Below, one piece after another: positions 33,658-44,547 of a stretch of DNA of 64,000 nt. Within the stretch, counting starts at the first letter, position 1, and each line of letters opens with the position of its first letter. The notes beneath the pieces are model-generated. The model searched no databases and was not told the origin of the DNA. It worked only from the letters and a program-made list of their open reading frames with translations. Both the position numbers and the translations under genes were made by a program. The DNA comes from Phoenix dactylifera (Eukaryota; Streptophyta; Magnoliopsida; Arecales; Arecaceae). The stretch is taken from the NCBI RefSeq assembly GCF_009389715.1, contig NC_052393.1, positions 2,294,001 through 2,358,000 on the forward strand. The letters run 5' to 3'.

Positions 33658-36600
33658 GGATTCTTGCGTGGAATTGTAGAGGGGCGGCTAAGCCGGCCTT
33701 CATGTCTTCCTTTAGGCGGTTGGTTCAGATCCATAGTCCAGAGATCTGCCTTCTCTATGAAATACGACTATCCGGTAGTGGACTGGATCGTGTAGTACGC
33801 CGGTTTCAGGTCGACTGGGAGTCATATGTAGTTGAGTCCCAGGGGCTGTCCGGGGGTATCGTGGCTCTGTGGAAGCGGGGTGGGGCTACAGTCGATGTGT
33901 TCCATAACTGCTCCCAACAGGTCCTGATGATTATTACGGCACCTAACGCCGCACCATGGGTCCTGAGTGGTGTGTATGCTAGCACTGACCATCGGACCAG
34001 GAGGGTCCTATGGGATGAGCTCACCCACTTAATCGCTCAGGGTCTTCCAACGGCGATAGTGGGTGATTTTAATTGTATCTTGGAGGGGAGTGAGAAACGT
34101 GGAGGTAGGGCTTTTACTGACACTGTGGATAGGAGGGAGTTCCGAGACTTTCTCTCGCGAAACGGCCTAGTGGATCTCGGATTCTCTGGCCCGCGATTTA
34201 CTTGGTGTAATAACCAGTCTGGCCAAGCCAGGGTGTGGGAGCGGCTCGATAGGGCTATTGCTTCCCCTGACTGGCTTACCAGATTTCCGTCCTACAGGGT
34301 TAGTCATCTACCCCGGATTGCTTCGGACCACTGTCCTTTGTTGATTTCGACTGTATCTGGTTCTTCTCACCAGTGCCCCTTCCGCTTTAAGAAGGTTTGG
34401 TTGTCTCTCCCTCAATCCTGGGACATTGTCCGAGGAGCTTGGAGTCAGCCGGTTCGTGGTGACCCCATGCAGAGGGTTTCACGTAAATTGGAATTGACTA
34501 AGCGTCGGTTACGGCGTTGGAACCGTGAGGTAGTGGGGGATATCTTCAGGAGGTTAGAGGAGGTGGAGGCTGCGATTGCCGACCACCAAAGTAGAGAAGA
34601 CCAGTTGGGTGCGCTCCCCGAGGCCGATATGGTTAGCCTTCGGGGTCTCCTCGCCACTCACCACTCAATCTTGCGGCAACATGAGATCTTCTGGAGGCAA
34701 AAATCCAGAATTCAATGGGTCAGAGAGGGTGATCGAAATACTAGTTTCTTTCACCGCTCTACGATTATCAGGAGGCAGAGGAACATGATTCGATCCTTGC
34801 GGGATGAGCAGGGGCACCGGGTTGAAGGCGATTCGGCCATCACCCATATCCTGCTTGATTTCTTTCGCTCTCGTTGGACGGAGGATTGTGAGTCCGATCC
34901 TGCCGGTCAGCTCCCGAGGGCTGCTTCCCAAATCAATACGACTAAGAACGCTATGTTGGTTCGTCCAGTGACGGAGGGGGAGGTGCGTGAGGCTATCTGG
35001 GCACTGGGTGCGGATAGGGCCCCTGGTCCAGATGGTTTCCCACCTTTCTTTTTCCGGAGATACTGGGGTATCGTTCGGACTGCAGTGGTGGAAGCGGTCT
35101 TGTGTTTTTTCAATCAGGCAGGTATGCCCGACGATTGGAAAGCCACATTTGTCACGCTTATACCAAAGCGTCAGGACGCGGCCGAGCCGAGTCATTTTAG
35201 GCCGATCAGCTTGTGTAATACTTTATACAAAGTTGTCGCAAGAATACTGATGGATCGAATGAAGCCCCTCCTCTCCGGCATTATCTGTCAGGAGCAGGGT
35301 GCTTTTGTGAGGGGTCGGAGTATCTCCGATAACGTTATGGTGGCCCAGGAGATGATGTGGGATCTTCGACGGGCCTCGCAGCGGCGGAGTTTGATGGCCG
35401 TCAAGCTAGATATGGAACGAGCTTATGATAGAATCAGGTGGAGTTTTCTTAGGCTAGCTTTGGAGAGCCTGGGGTTCCATGAGACTTGGATTGGGTGGGT
35501 TCTGGGGTGTGTCCGGGGACCGAGGTTCTCTATCTTGGTCAATGGCTCCCCATCTCCTTTCTTCAGTTCTACTATGGGGCTTCGGCAGGGATGCCCGTTA
35601 TCTCCGTATCTATTTATTATTTGCTCTGATGTCTTGTCTCGGGCATTGCGGGCTGCGTGTGCCGCCGGTGAGTTGGGGGCCTATGTCCCAGCTCCGGGGG
35701 CCCAGCCGATATCACACTTACTATTTGCCGATGACTGTCTCCTCCTGACCCGGGCTCGCGTAGCTGATGCTCAGGCTATCAGGAGGGTGGTGGGTGCCTA
35801 TTGCACGGTATCCAGTCAGAGAGTTAATGGCCAGAAATCCTCCATCTCTTTTAGCCCTAGCACACCACTCAGGGTTCGACGGGGGATTCGGAGGATTCTG
35901 GAGATGCCTGAGCAGGATGGGACCTGGACCTATCTGGGTGTTCCGATCTCGGGCAGGAGATTGCAAGTTTCTGAGTGCACCGGGATGGTGCAGCGGGTTC
36001 AGAGCAGACTAGAGGGCTGGCGGGCAGCGTCCCTGTCTATGATGGGCAGAGTCATGCTGATTCGAGCTGTTCTGGGCTCCATGCCCATTTATCTTATGGC
36101 AAATACGGTGGTGCCAAGGTCTGTCTTATTGAAGATTGAGCAACTTCTTCGGGGCTTCTTATGGGGCTCACATGGAGGGGGTCGTGGGGTGCACATGGTG
36201 GCATGGGAGCGCATCTGCCTTCCCCTCAGGGAGGGTGGTCTAGGGGTGGTGTCTCTCCTAGAGAGACGAGAGCTACTTCTTGCCCAGCATGCTTCCCGTC
36301 TTATCCTGGAGCCGCAGGGGCTCTGGAGCCGGATTATGACTATCCGTTATGGGGGGGCAAGCCCGGAGGGCTGGGCCCGAGGAGGGCGGAGATGCTCCTT
36401 TCTATGGCGTGAGATAGCGACGTACTTGCCATTGGTGTCGAGTCACACCCGATGGCTGATAGGCGACGGACGTAGCATCGACGTAGCTGGAGACCCATGG
36501 GTCGACGGCCTCCCGCTGCGACTTTGGCCGACTATGGTTAGTGTCGAGGCTGGGGTGGGTCTGCAGGTTTGTGATCTCATGACCCCCGGGGTGGCTGGTT

Positions 36601-37799
36601 GGGATGAGACTCAGTTGGCCCGTTTGTTCGGGCAGTTTTTGGCAGAGCGGGTTCGCTCACTACCGTTACCACAGAGTGGCGGACCAGATGTACGTGTGTG
36701 GGGTTCCTCGACCAGATCCAGGGTCAGGATGGGCGATCTCTCCCATATCCTACGGCAGGATTATGAGCCTGGCCCGGATTTTGCCTGGATCTGGCGATTG
36801 GGGCTCCACCCGAGGGTCGCGTTGTTCCTCTGGAAGGTGGCCTGGGACCGTCTTCCTACGAGAGCTGTACTCGCAGGTCGAGGAGTGAGGATCCCATCGG
36901 TATGTGGGGCTTGTGGTGTGGCCGAGACGGTGGACCATGCCCTGTTTCGGTGCACATGGGCTAGGGGCACTTGGCGGTTGGCAGGGGTTCCACCGGTGGT
37001 ATGGCGATGTAGGGACCTGTTCTTACAGGCCATGCGTCAGGGTTCGGAGTCCTTGGTGCTGCGTCAGGAGGCTGTCCGAGCTACCTGTATTGCCTACCAG
37101 ATCTGGTTGGCCAGGAATGCTCGTACTTTCAGCGAACGACGTATGTCGCCGCGATTTGTTGTCGAGAGTGCCCGCGCTCAGGCGGCGGAGCTGTGTTACA
37201 CTATCCCTGTTGGAGGGACCTTGATAGCTCGGGACACCTGGGGTTCCCACTCTGCTTCGGCAGCCTCTCGTACGGTGTTTTTCACCTGGGAGCCCCCACC
37301 CCCGAGTTTCCTCAAGGTCAATTTTGATGGGTCTGTTTTGGATGGTGGCACGCGGGGAGGCGCGGGTTTTGTTATCCGGGACCCGTGTGCCAGGGTTGTG
37401 GCTGCCGGTGGCAGTCAGTTATTTGACACTTCAGTTCCCAGCGCGGAGCTGACAGCAGCCTGGGCAGGCCTTCGCCATGCCCGGTGTGTCTTACGGGCCA
37501 GGTCCATTATCCTGGAGGGTGACTCAGCCACCATTGTCAGTTGGATCCAGGGGGGTCCAAGGCGTGGCGGGTGTGACCATCCCTTGCTCCGTGACATTTG
37601 GGTTATGGCGAGGGATGGATGGGCCTTTCGGGCCAAGCATATTTACCGTGAAGGTAATGCTGCTGCGGATTGGGTAGCTGCGTATGTAGCTTCTCACTCC
37701 GGAAGCACCTTATGGAGTGGCGATAGGGAGGTGCCTCTGGCACTCCGAGGTATTTTATTTTCTGACTTTATTGGGTGTATCCGGTCTCGTCAGGTCTGA
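33654..37799 (+). CDS. LINE ORF2: endonuclease, reverse transcriptase, RNase H
   Basis: 1381 codons, uninterrupted. The apurinic-type endonuclease (about 1-230) has N7 in WNCRG, E36, GDFN at 137-140 and SDH at 224-226. The reverse transcriptase (about 450-740) has D586 in VKLDMERAYD and FADD at 691-694. A C-terminal zinc-ribbon-like CGAC...H....C starts near residue 1084. RNase H (about 1222-1360) has D1225, E1265 and D1290. All the catalytic residues I can place are present, so the enzyme could be active and could mobilise other RNAs in trans. The residue after E36 is Ile where many relatives have Thr. The start ATG overlaps the ORF1 stop. Confidence 0.93.
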   Translation: MRILAWNCRGAAKPAFMSSFRRLVQIHSPEICLLYEIRLSGSGLDRVVRRFQVDWESYVVESQGLSGGIVALWKRGGATVDVFHNCSQQVLMIITAPNAAPWVLSGVYASTDHRTRRVLWDELTHLIAQGLPTAIVGDFNCILEGSEKRGGRAFTDTVDRREFRDFLSRNGLVDLGFSGPRFTWCNNQSGQARVWERLDRAIASPDWLTRFPSYRVSHLPRIASDHCPLLISTVSGSSHQCPFRFKKVWLSLPQSWDIVRGAWSQPVRGDPMQRVSRKLELTKRRLRRWNREVVGDIFRRLEEVEAAIADHQSREDQLGALPEADMVSLRGLLATHHSILRQHEIFWRQKSRIQWVREGDRNTSFFHRSTIIRRQRNMIRSLRDEQGHRVEGDSAITHILLDFFRSRWTEDCESDPAGQLPRAASQINTTKNAMLVRPVTEGEVREAIWALGADRAPGPDGFPPFFFRRYWGIVRTAVVEAVLCFFNQAGMPDDWKATFVTLIPKRQDAAEPSHFRPISLCNTLYKVVARILMDRMKPLLSGIICQEQGAFVRGRSISDNVMVAQEMMWDLRRASQRRSLMAVKLDMERAYDRIRWSFLRLALESLGFHETWIGWVLGCVRGPRFSILVNGSPSPFFSSTMGLRQGCPLSPYLFIICSDVLSRALRAACAAGELGAYVPAPGAQPISHLLFADDCLLLTRARVADAQAIRRVVGAYCTVSSQRVNGQKSSISFSPSTPLRVRRGIRRILEMPEQDGTWTYLGVPISGRRLQVSECTGMVQRVQSRLEGWRAASLSMMGRVMLIRAVLGSMPIYLMANTVVPRSVLLKIEQLLRGFLWGSHGGGRGVHMVAWERICLPLREGGLGVVSLLERRELLLAQHASRLILEPQGLWSRIMTIRYGGASPEGWARGGRRCSFLWREIATYLPLVSSHTRWLIGDGRSIDVAGDPWVDGLPLRLWPTMVSVEAGVGLQVCDLMTPGVAGWDETQLARLFGQFLAERVRSLPLPQSGGPDVRVWGSSTRSRVRMGDLSHILRQDYEPGPDFAWIWRLGLHPRVALFLWKVAWDRLPTRAVLAGRGVRIPSVCGACGVAETVDHALFRCTWARGTWRLAGVPPVVWRCRDLFLQAMRQGSESLVLRQEAVRATCIAYQIWLARNARTFSERRMSPRFVVESARAQAAELCYTIPVGGTLIARDTWGSHSASAASRTVFFTWEPPPPSFLKVNFDGSVLDGGTRGGAGFVIRDPCARVVAAGGSQLFDTSVPSAELTAAWAGLRHARCVLRARSIILEGDSATIVSWIQGGPRRGGCDHPLLRDIWVMARDGWAFRAKHIYREGNAAADWVAAYVASHSGSTLWSGDREVPLALRGILFSDFIGCIRSRQV

Positions 37800-37833
37800 T
37801 CCACCCGCATTAGCAAAAAAAAAAAAAAAAAAA

Positions 37834-38472
37834 CTAAATTTTATATAGAACACCGCTGCAAGGGGGTTAAGTACATCGTTTGCATAGGACCAGAACCGGT
37901 GAACTTGGCAGTGATAGGATGGGAAATTTTTAGTATAGAAAATATTTCCAGGTACCCATTATGCGCACACAAATAGTTCATAGGATTTATAACTGATGAT
38001 TTGTCAACTTCATCATCGACTGAATAAATCTATGAGTTCAACTAATCATCTCTCGCCATATGATAAGAGAATTGTTCATACGCATGAAAGGAGAGCAACA
38101 TTACTCATTTAGCATTTTTATTTTACATCAATTGATCTTGGCATGACTAATTAAAGGAGCATTTAATGGAAGTTCTTTCTGGCCATCATATAAAATAATA
38201 TTTTGCTGGCTAATCACTACTCCTAAACCAACTCTTGATGCAACAGATTTGAACACTGCCGTCGAACACTTTCCATCATGATCCACTTCCTTCGCACTTC
38301 TCAGTGATCTTCATCGTCCACCACAAATGTCTCTGTTCTATGGTTTTATTTGACCTAGTGGTATTTTTTCCCCTTTTCTTTTTGAGTGAAACTATGTATT
38401 ATATTAGTAAATTAAGCTCTGCTATTAGGTCAACATAATCAATTAGGTTGTGATTATTTTGGTTAATGGTGT
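37834..38472. other. Unit backbone right of the LINE
   Basis: Paralogous to 20752-21398. No gene seen. Confidence 0.45.
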
Positions 38473-38835
38473 AGTTGAGACCATAGTTGTGGCTGAACTT
38501 TTGATTTTGATCCTCATTCTGGGCATGCATGGTGAGCGCTTTTGCTTTAGCTAAATGGAGGAAGCAGAAGCCTTTATATGTTGGCATTCTACTATTCATC
38601 ATATGTGATCATTAAAAATAAAGAACCATTTATCACGTGTGATGTCTACCCTTTTAATTTACTTCTGCAGAATTTTGGATTAAGGTCTTTGATTCAAGTG
38701 CAGGATGGCCCAGCTGCGCCCGGGAAAAAAATAGAAGAAGCATCTGACTCTGTCATGCATACTCTACAGGTTGGATGTCTAATTATCCGGGCGGTTATGA
38801 TAGTATGCCGGTGGATCACGCGCATTTTCTAAATA
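38473..38835 (+). other. Exon-like blocks, copy 3
   Basis: Paralogue of 6711-7005. The second block has the best borders of the three copies (TTCTGCAG acceptor, CTACAG/GTTGG donor) and reads NFGLRSLIQVQDGPAAPGKK onward. Not recognised. Confidence 0.3.
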
Positions 38836-39386
38836 ATGGGGAAGAGGATCAAAACGTGCCATTGAAGACTTTACTGAGACAAAAAGATGGGCTGTCAAGA
38901 ACGTAGAGAAGGTAGGATGGGCAATTGCTGAGATCTAGTATTGATCGTACATAGATGATAATTGGAGTCGGCAGCTCTCCTAAGTTTTGCTCATCTGGGA
39001 TTCTTGAGGAAGAGGATCAAGTTGGCCTTTATGAATAGCTTAATGCACTATCTCCCTTCAACCCTCTGAGCGACGTGGCAAAAGGAAAATTCATGGACCG
39101 ATCCCATCGTCTCCACCCCATAGGGACTACGAGATCACCCCAAGGACGCCTTCATCATCCGAGTTGTTTCTTATTTTTGTAAAGCTTGCATCTCGTTTTA
39201 ATTTAGTAATTTTATTTCTGCAGAACCAGCAATAATCTTCCTGTATGATATTAGTTTGGAAACATAAGGATGGAAGATTCATGTAGAGCATACCAAATTT
39301 CTCATGGGAAATGAACATGTCAATCTACCAGGAACAAGTCTGCGATCCTTACGTTACATCACAAAAAAAAAAAAAAGTTGCAGTCC

Positions 39387-41870
39387 TTACATGTTCCTCA
39401 TTGATCTCCTAGAGAAGCTATCATATATATCATCAATGTATCGGAAATAGGCAAGCCGCAAGGATCTCTTAAAGAATAAAATACCAAAGAACCCCCAAAA
39501 TGCCACCACAAATCCTAGTCCCATGCTAAGATACACCCATATTTTTTCATCATCATCATCAGTTGACAATTGAACATCGGATGCTTGGCTACTTGAACAA
39601 CTTTTGGTGAGGGGAAATCCACAAAGTTCACTATTGCCACTATAGATGGATGGATCATCAAGTGTTTGTAGTTGATTGCCGGATGGTATCCGTCCCGACA
39701 AGTGGTTGTTTGATAAGTTCAAGGAATCTAAGAATGTCAGAGAAGTGATGCTCGGAGGAATTGCACCTGATAAGTAATTCATGGACAGGTCAAAAATTTC
39801 TAGATTTTTTAAGTTACCGATCATCTCCGGAATACTTCCATCCAAAAGATTCCTTGAGAGATTCAGAAAAACTAGCCCTGAAAGATTTGTTAGCTCTGTA
39901 GGGATCGCATGACGGAGATAATTCCCGGAAAGATCGATTCCCACAACTAATGAAAGCGTTTTTTGAAAGGCAGCCTCTCTTCCTTTCCAGACTATGGAAA
40001 TGCTATTGCTGTAGTAAAAGGGGTACAAGGAGTTCGTTGTTTTTTCCCTTTCTTGCATGCCTTCTGCCATCGCGGTGAGATTGCCCAAACTCTGCGGGAT
40101 ACTTCCAGAGATATTATTGTCTGCAAGGCCTAAGAGCTGAAGCGAAGACAGAAGTGATAGCTGAGGAGGAATGCTACCACTTAACATATTCGATCTTAGA
40201 CAGAGGACCCTCAATGATGAAAGTTTCTCTCCTAACCATTCTGGAATATTTCCAGAGATTCCATTGTCCCCAAGGTCCACAACGACCAGCTGCTTGCAGT
40301 TCTTCAATGAAGAAGGTATTTCTCCAATCAAATTGTTATTGTTTAAGTGCAGTGATTGGAGCTGGGCAAGATTACCAAGTTCGCTTGGTATCGGACCAAT
40401 CAAACTGTTATTGTTCAAGTGCAGTGATTGGAGCTGGGCAAGATTACCAAGCTTGGTTGGTATCGGACCGGTGAGTTTGTTTTTTGAAAGGTCAAGATAA
40501 GTGAGCTGGGCAAGATTACCAAGGTTGGTTGGTATCGGGCCAGTGAATTTGTTTTCTGAAAGATCAAGATAAGTGAGCTGGGTAGCATCACCTAACTCTG
40601 AAGGAATCGACCCAGAGAAGTGGTTCGACCCCAACCGGAGTCGGAGAATTCCCGGGCAGTTGCGCAAGCAAGCCGGCAGCGAGCCTGTGAAGTTGTTGTG
40701 ATCTGCTGTGAAGTGCTGAAGAGCGAAGCCCTTGCATAAATCTGGAGGCAATTCCCCTGAAAAGCTATTGTTCGAAAAGCTGACTCCGATCAAATGCCCA
40801 TTCTGGCCGAGGTCTCGAGGGATGCCACCGCTGAGGTTGTTGTTAAAGACTGATATGAGCTCAAGATTTGGAAGCTGAGCAATGGTGTCCGGCAGCTCAC
40901 CCTCCAATTGGTTGGTGTTGAAGTCTAGATTAGCCAGTGCCGTCATGTTTCCGATCTCTGCTGGGATTGCGCCGTTCAGGTTGTTGTAGAAGAGGACCAG
41001 GGAAGTGAGCTGTGTAAGGTTTCCTATTGATCTGGGGATTGGACCACTAAGAAAATTTTCCGACAGATCCAACATCTGCAAGTCGGCCAACCTCCCAATC
41101 TCTGGAGGGATTGGACCTGATAGGTTGTTGCTGTAGAGGAATAGGCTTTGCAGCTTTGTGGCCGATCCAATCTCCGGAGGGATTGGACCTGATAGGTTGT
41201 TCTGCGAGAGGTCAAGGTACGTTAAATTGGTGCAGTTGAGCACGAATGGTGGGAATTTCCCTGTCAGACTGTTGTTGTATAGAGATAAGTTTGTCACCGA
41301 AGGCAATGGGGTGAACTTGGTGTAGTCTGGGTTCTCTAAGTGATTGGATCCAAGATCAAAGTGGCGTACATTTCGGAGATTGCTGAGCTGATATGGGATC
41401 GGCCCAGCGAGATTGTTGTGGTAGAGACGGAGGTCGAGCATCTCGGAGAGCTGACCGATCTCTGGCGGAATGGATTCAACGAAGCTGTTGCTGCTGAGGT
41501 CTAAAGAGGCGAGGTTGGAGAGAGCAGAGATGTTTGAAGGAATGGAGCCGTTGAGGAGGTTGGCATTGAGGTCGAGCTTGGTGAGGCTGGGCAGAGAAGC
41601 AAAGTCGAATTCATCGAGGGTGCCGTTGAGGTTGGCATTGGGTAAGCTCAGCTGCACGATGCTGCCTGCGGAGTTGCAGCGGACACCAAACCATCTGCAT
41701 GGGCTGGTAGAGTTGGCAAGGGACCATGAACTCAGAGCATCTGGCTGAAACAAGCTGGACTTCCATTTGAGGAGAGCTTGTGCTTCGCTCTGTGCTCCGG
41801 CCTCCAAAAAGGAGAGGAAGAAGAACAAAAGTAGGGGGAGGAGAAAAGGTTGGATATGGACTCTCTTCAT
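39387..41870 (-). CDS. LRR receptor-like protein (gene D)
   Basis: 827 codons from MKRVHIQPF. An in-frame Met 26 codons upstream (41948) sits on the TATA position and is rejected. A signal peptide (about 1-26) and LRRNT cap with CRWFGVRC are followed by 26 LRRs with an island (VWKGREAAFQKTL) before the last four. Then come the cap (NSELCGFPLTKSC), an acidic DDDDEK stretch, a transmembrane helix (about 778-800) and a 27-residue tail with YDSF. No kinase, so signalling would need a partner such as SOBIR1 (known for this receptor class). Relative to E it lacks about seven LRRs after LRR 6 and has one extra LRR (SFVESIPPEIGQL). The helix has GFVVA where C and E have GFVVG. Confidence 0.9.
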   Translation of the reverse strand: MKRVHIQPFLLPLLLFFFLSFLEAGAQSEAQALLKWKSSLFQPDALSSWSLANSTSPCRWFGVRCNSAGSIVQLSLPNANLNGTLDEFDFASLPSLTKLDLNANLLNGSIPSNISALSNLASLDLSSNSFVESIPPEIGQLSEMLDLRLYHNNLAGPIPYQLSNLRNVRHFDLGSNHLENPDYTKFTPLPSVTNLSLYNNSLTGKFPPFVLNCTNLTYLDLSQNNLSGPIPPEIGSATKLQSLFLYSNNLSGPIPPEIGRLADLQMLDLSENFLSGPIPRSIGNLTQLTSLVLFYNNLNGAIPAEIGNMTALANLDFNTNQLEGELPDTIAQLPNLELISVFNNNLSGGIPRDLGQNGHLIGVSFSNNSFSGELPPDLCKGFALQHFTADHNNFTGSLPACLRNCPGILRLRLGSNHFSGSIPSELGDATQLTYLDLSENKFTGPIPTNLGNLAQLTYLDLSKNKLTGPIPTKLGNLAQLQSLHLNNNSLIGPIPSELGNLAQLQSLHLNNNNLIGEIPSSLKNCKQLVVVDLGDNGISGNIPEWLGEKLSSLRVLCLRSNMLSGSIPPQLSLLSSLQLLGLADNNISGSIPQSLGNLTAMAEGMQEREKTTNSLYPFYYSNSISIVWKGREAAFQKTLSLVVGIDLSGNYLRHAIPTELTNLSGLVFLNLSRNLLDGSIPEMIGNLKNLEIFDLSMNYLSGAIPPSITSLTFLDSLNLSNNHLSGRIPSGNQLQTLDDPSIYSGNSELCGFPLTKSCSSSQASDVQLSTDDDDEKIWVYLSMGLGFVVAFWGFFGILFFKRSLRLAYFRYIDDIYDSFSRRSMRNM

Positions 41871-41938
41871 GACTATGATGGAGGATTTCAGAGAGATTGG
41901 TTTTGTTGCTTTGTTTTCACGGCTAAATGGAGTATCGC

Positions 41939-41950
41939 TTATGTACATAA
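41939..41950 (-). promoter_or_regulatory. Degraded TATA box of gene D
   Basis: The position that is TATATA in genes A, B, C and E reads TTATGTACATAA here. Spacing to the start at 41870 is otherwise conserved. Weaker core promoter activity is an inference. Confidence 0.5.
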
Positions 41951-42039
41951 CGAATGAGGGAGGGGTAGGGAGGATGCCGAGAGGGAGTCAAAGGAAGCTT
42001 GTTTGAAGGGTGTGAAAAAATTAAAAACTCTTAATGCCT

Positions 42040-42485
42040 GCGTGACGGTACAGAATTTTAGAGTTCAAGTAGATGAAGTCATGGTCCAAAGCATTTGGTT
42101 TGCACCTTGACCTTTTAGTCAAACAGGATCAAATCAAAGTCTCTTTCATTGAATGAGCTTAGCTGCCCAACGTGGACCAGATACTGGAGGAAGAAAATGT
42201 CATGGCTGTCAGGCTGTGACAAGGTGACCAGATACTGCCGTTTTTCCAGAAGTTATGGACTTGGTTGGCGGTCCGGCATGAACGAGGGTGATTCTGATTT
42301 GGTTCCAGTGGGTGGTGATTCGTTCTGGTCCACTCAAGAGCAAACTAGAAAACCTTACCTTCAAGAGTTCAAATTTTTACATAGACAAGCAAAGAATTCA
42401 TGTCTAATAAAACGACATAAACACAAATTAAACTACAGCCAGAATAAAATCCAGACCAGCGTTCTGATCCCAGCTTTATGAGCTC
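42040..42485. other. Sequence unique to gene D's flank
   Basis: About 350 bases (42145-42485) have no counterpart in the other units. No gene recognised. A 110-codon frame through it has no familiar motif. Confidence 0.4.
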
Positions 42486-42489
42486 TAGA

Positions 42490-43395
42490 AATTTGCAAAA
42501 GCAACATAGAGGGCCAAAAAGCAACATAGAGCTCCAAAAGCACTTTATGACCCTCCAAAAACACTTTTGCGAATTTAAAGGACCAAAAAGCACTTTATGA
42601 CCTTCCAAAAGCACTTTTAGATGAAAAAAAGTGTTTGGTAAAAATTTCGAGAAGTTGTTTTAGCTTTTTCAGAAAGCTAAAAATAACTTTTTGGGAGAAG
42701 CTCTATTTTGGACATTTTCGAAAATGCTGTTTTGAGCTTTGTCAGGAAGCTACTTTTTTGACCAAAATACTCATAATAAAATGTAACAATTACATACTTT
42801 GTCTCTTTATAAATCTAAAAATTTGCTGGAGCCCTAACAAAGAACTCTAGCCGTGGATCAAACTCCCTTCTGTGCGAAAAAAGGTATTCTTGTTTCCTAT
42901 TATTATTTTATATCTTTATTATTATATTATACTATAAATATAATATTATATTACATTATATCATATGTTATGTTAAATAATTTAATATTATGTTATGTTA
43001 TGAGAAATTAATATACGTTAATAATTATAATATTTTGTACCTTTATTATTGTATTATACTATAAATATAATATTATATTACATTATATCATAATACATTG
43101 ATATGTTATGTTAAATAATTTAATATTATATTAAATTATTATGCTATAGTATACAATGTTATATTACTATATTATAATAATATTATATTACATTATAGTA
43201 ATATTATATTATATCATATATTTATATATTAATATATATTATATATTATTATGCTCTGTTGTATAATATTATGCAATGTCCTTTATGGTAATTTTGCCAT
43301 ATAAAAATACTTTCTCAGCTTGTTGTGTTAAAGTGCCACGATACTTTAGAAATGTAGTTAACAAACAGCAAATAGCTTTTTATAAAAGCTCTGTT
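42490..43395. mobile_element. Long AT-rich MITE-like element, copy 1
   Basis: The ends carry inverted AAAGCACTTTTA...AGTGTTTGGTAAAA-type sequences. The right end, better kept in the copy at 56620-56705, reads GTTTACCAAACAC...AAAGTGC. The core is nearly pure A/T with an internal tandem duplication of about 130 bases (42895-43020 and 43030-43160). The hAT-like class is inferred from the end sequence; no transposase is present. The same insertion stands upstream of gene E. Confidence 0.6.
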
Positions 43396-44053
43396 TCACA
43401 TGGGCATGATAGACTTAATTTATCCGCTTATCAATTGAGGATGCCTTTTTTCAGGTTGAAGGACAAGTCGTTTTTCCAGCTTGATTCTTCTGCCGAGAAA
43501 TTGCACTCATGCTGCTTTCTAACCGTTTGACCGAGTATAATTTTAGGGAACCGAGCAGTTCTTAGAAGTGTTGCACACGTCGAAAATTTTGCTTTCTTGA
43601 AAATGACAGACTCTGAAAAATTCTTTGTTGCAAATGGTGGAAGATATCATAAAGAAGAATATGAAGGCCCAACATACTTTTCAGAGAGAGATCCTAGTCT
43701 TTAACGTCCAGAGGGAGGTCATATCTACCACTAAAGCTCATCAATTCTCCAATAATTGACTGGAAGTTCTACATGGAACAATCAAACGTTTGACCTCATC
43801 GTTGTTCGGTTTGGTCTCTTCCGTGGCTCTCGGTGCTTTCTCATGCACTGGAGAAAGGTCCGTCAATGATGGATCCCATAAAACCAATCAAAGCCCGTGG
43901 AAGATCTATAAAGATGAAGCATCTAGCCTTGCGCGATGACCTTCTTCTTGTCGTAAGTGATGACTTCTAAATTCCTCCGTGAGTCTTGCCATAGCAGAAG
44001 CATGACACTGATGTTAATACTGTTGATACAATCCTGAATAGTACTTGAACCAT
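43396..44053. other. 5' flank module of gene D
   Basis: Only the second flank module remains, starting CACATGGGCATGA. Paralogous to 12455-13130 and 56706-57470. No gene seen. Confidence 0.45.
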
Positions 44054-44400
44054 TCTTTCTTTCTTTTTTCTTTTTTTTTGAAGGTAATGGAGGAAGCAAA
44101 GTGCTTCCCCCAGCTACTTAAAAAGGAACAGAAGTTACAAAGCAAGAAGAACAAGATAAAAGTTACAGATTAAAAAATAAGTTGCCTAAGAATTATTTCA
44201 TCAGAAGAGAGCTAAGAAGACCCCGTAGAGATTGATAGCTGTCTTTGGTTTTCTCAGAACACAAGCTTTCCCACTGAGTAAAAGAGAGCAGGGCTTTGCA
44301 GGATCGTATTGATGGAAGATTGTTTCCGAAGAAAGACTATGGAATTCCTTTCCAGCCAGAGGTGCCATCAAACGGCCATTGCCTACTGGTCCTATCACGA
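44054..44400 (-). mobile_element. LINE-like 3' end, copy 2
   Basis: Paralogue of 13137-13520, with an interrupted T-run at 44054-44080. Confidence 0.4.
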
Positions 44401-44547
44401 CCCGGATCCAAATCAGTCATAAACAATGCATGTCCAATCATGCAAGTTCATAAATATGGATGCGCATCATAAAACATTGCCATTATTCTATGCTTTGAAA
44501 ACCGTACTCTTAGATAGTAGTGCAGCTATGGTCACTATTATTATCTG

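Larger units (their letters stand above)
32020..37833 (+). mobile_element. L1-type LINE, 5'-truncated, with poly(A)
   Basis: A GC-rich non-LTR retrotransposon in AT-rich surroundings, carrying the 3' part of ORF1, a complete ORF2, a 15-base 3' UTR and a 19-base A-tail (37815-37833). The 5' end falls inside ORF1. Unit DNA resumes at once after the tail (CTAAATTTTATATAG, matching 20752). I find no target-site duplication: about 500 bases present in unit 2 (20248-20750) are missing here, so insertion came with a target deletion or was later rearranged. Confidence 0.9.

Noticed and set aside
41871-41948. 26-residue N-terminal extension of genes D and E
   Set aside because: Its Met lies on the TATA box, it is not shared by the other copies, and it would bury the signal peptide.
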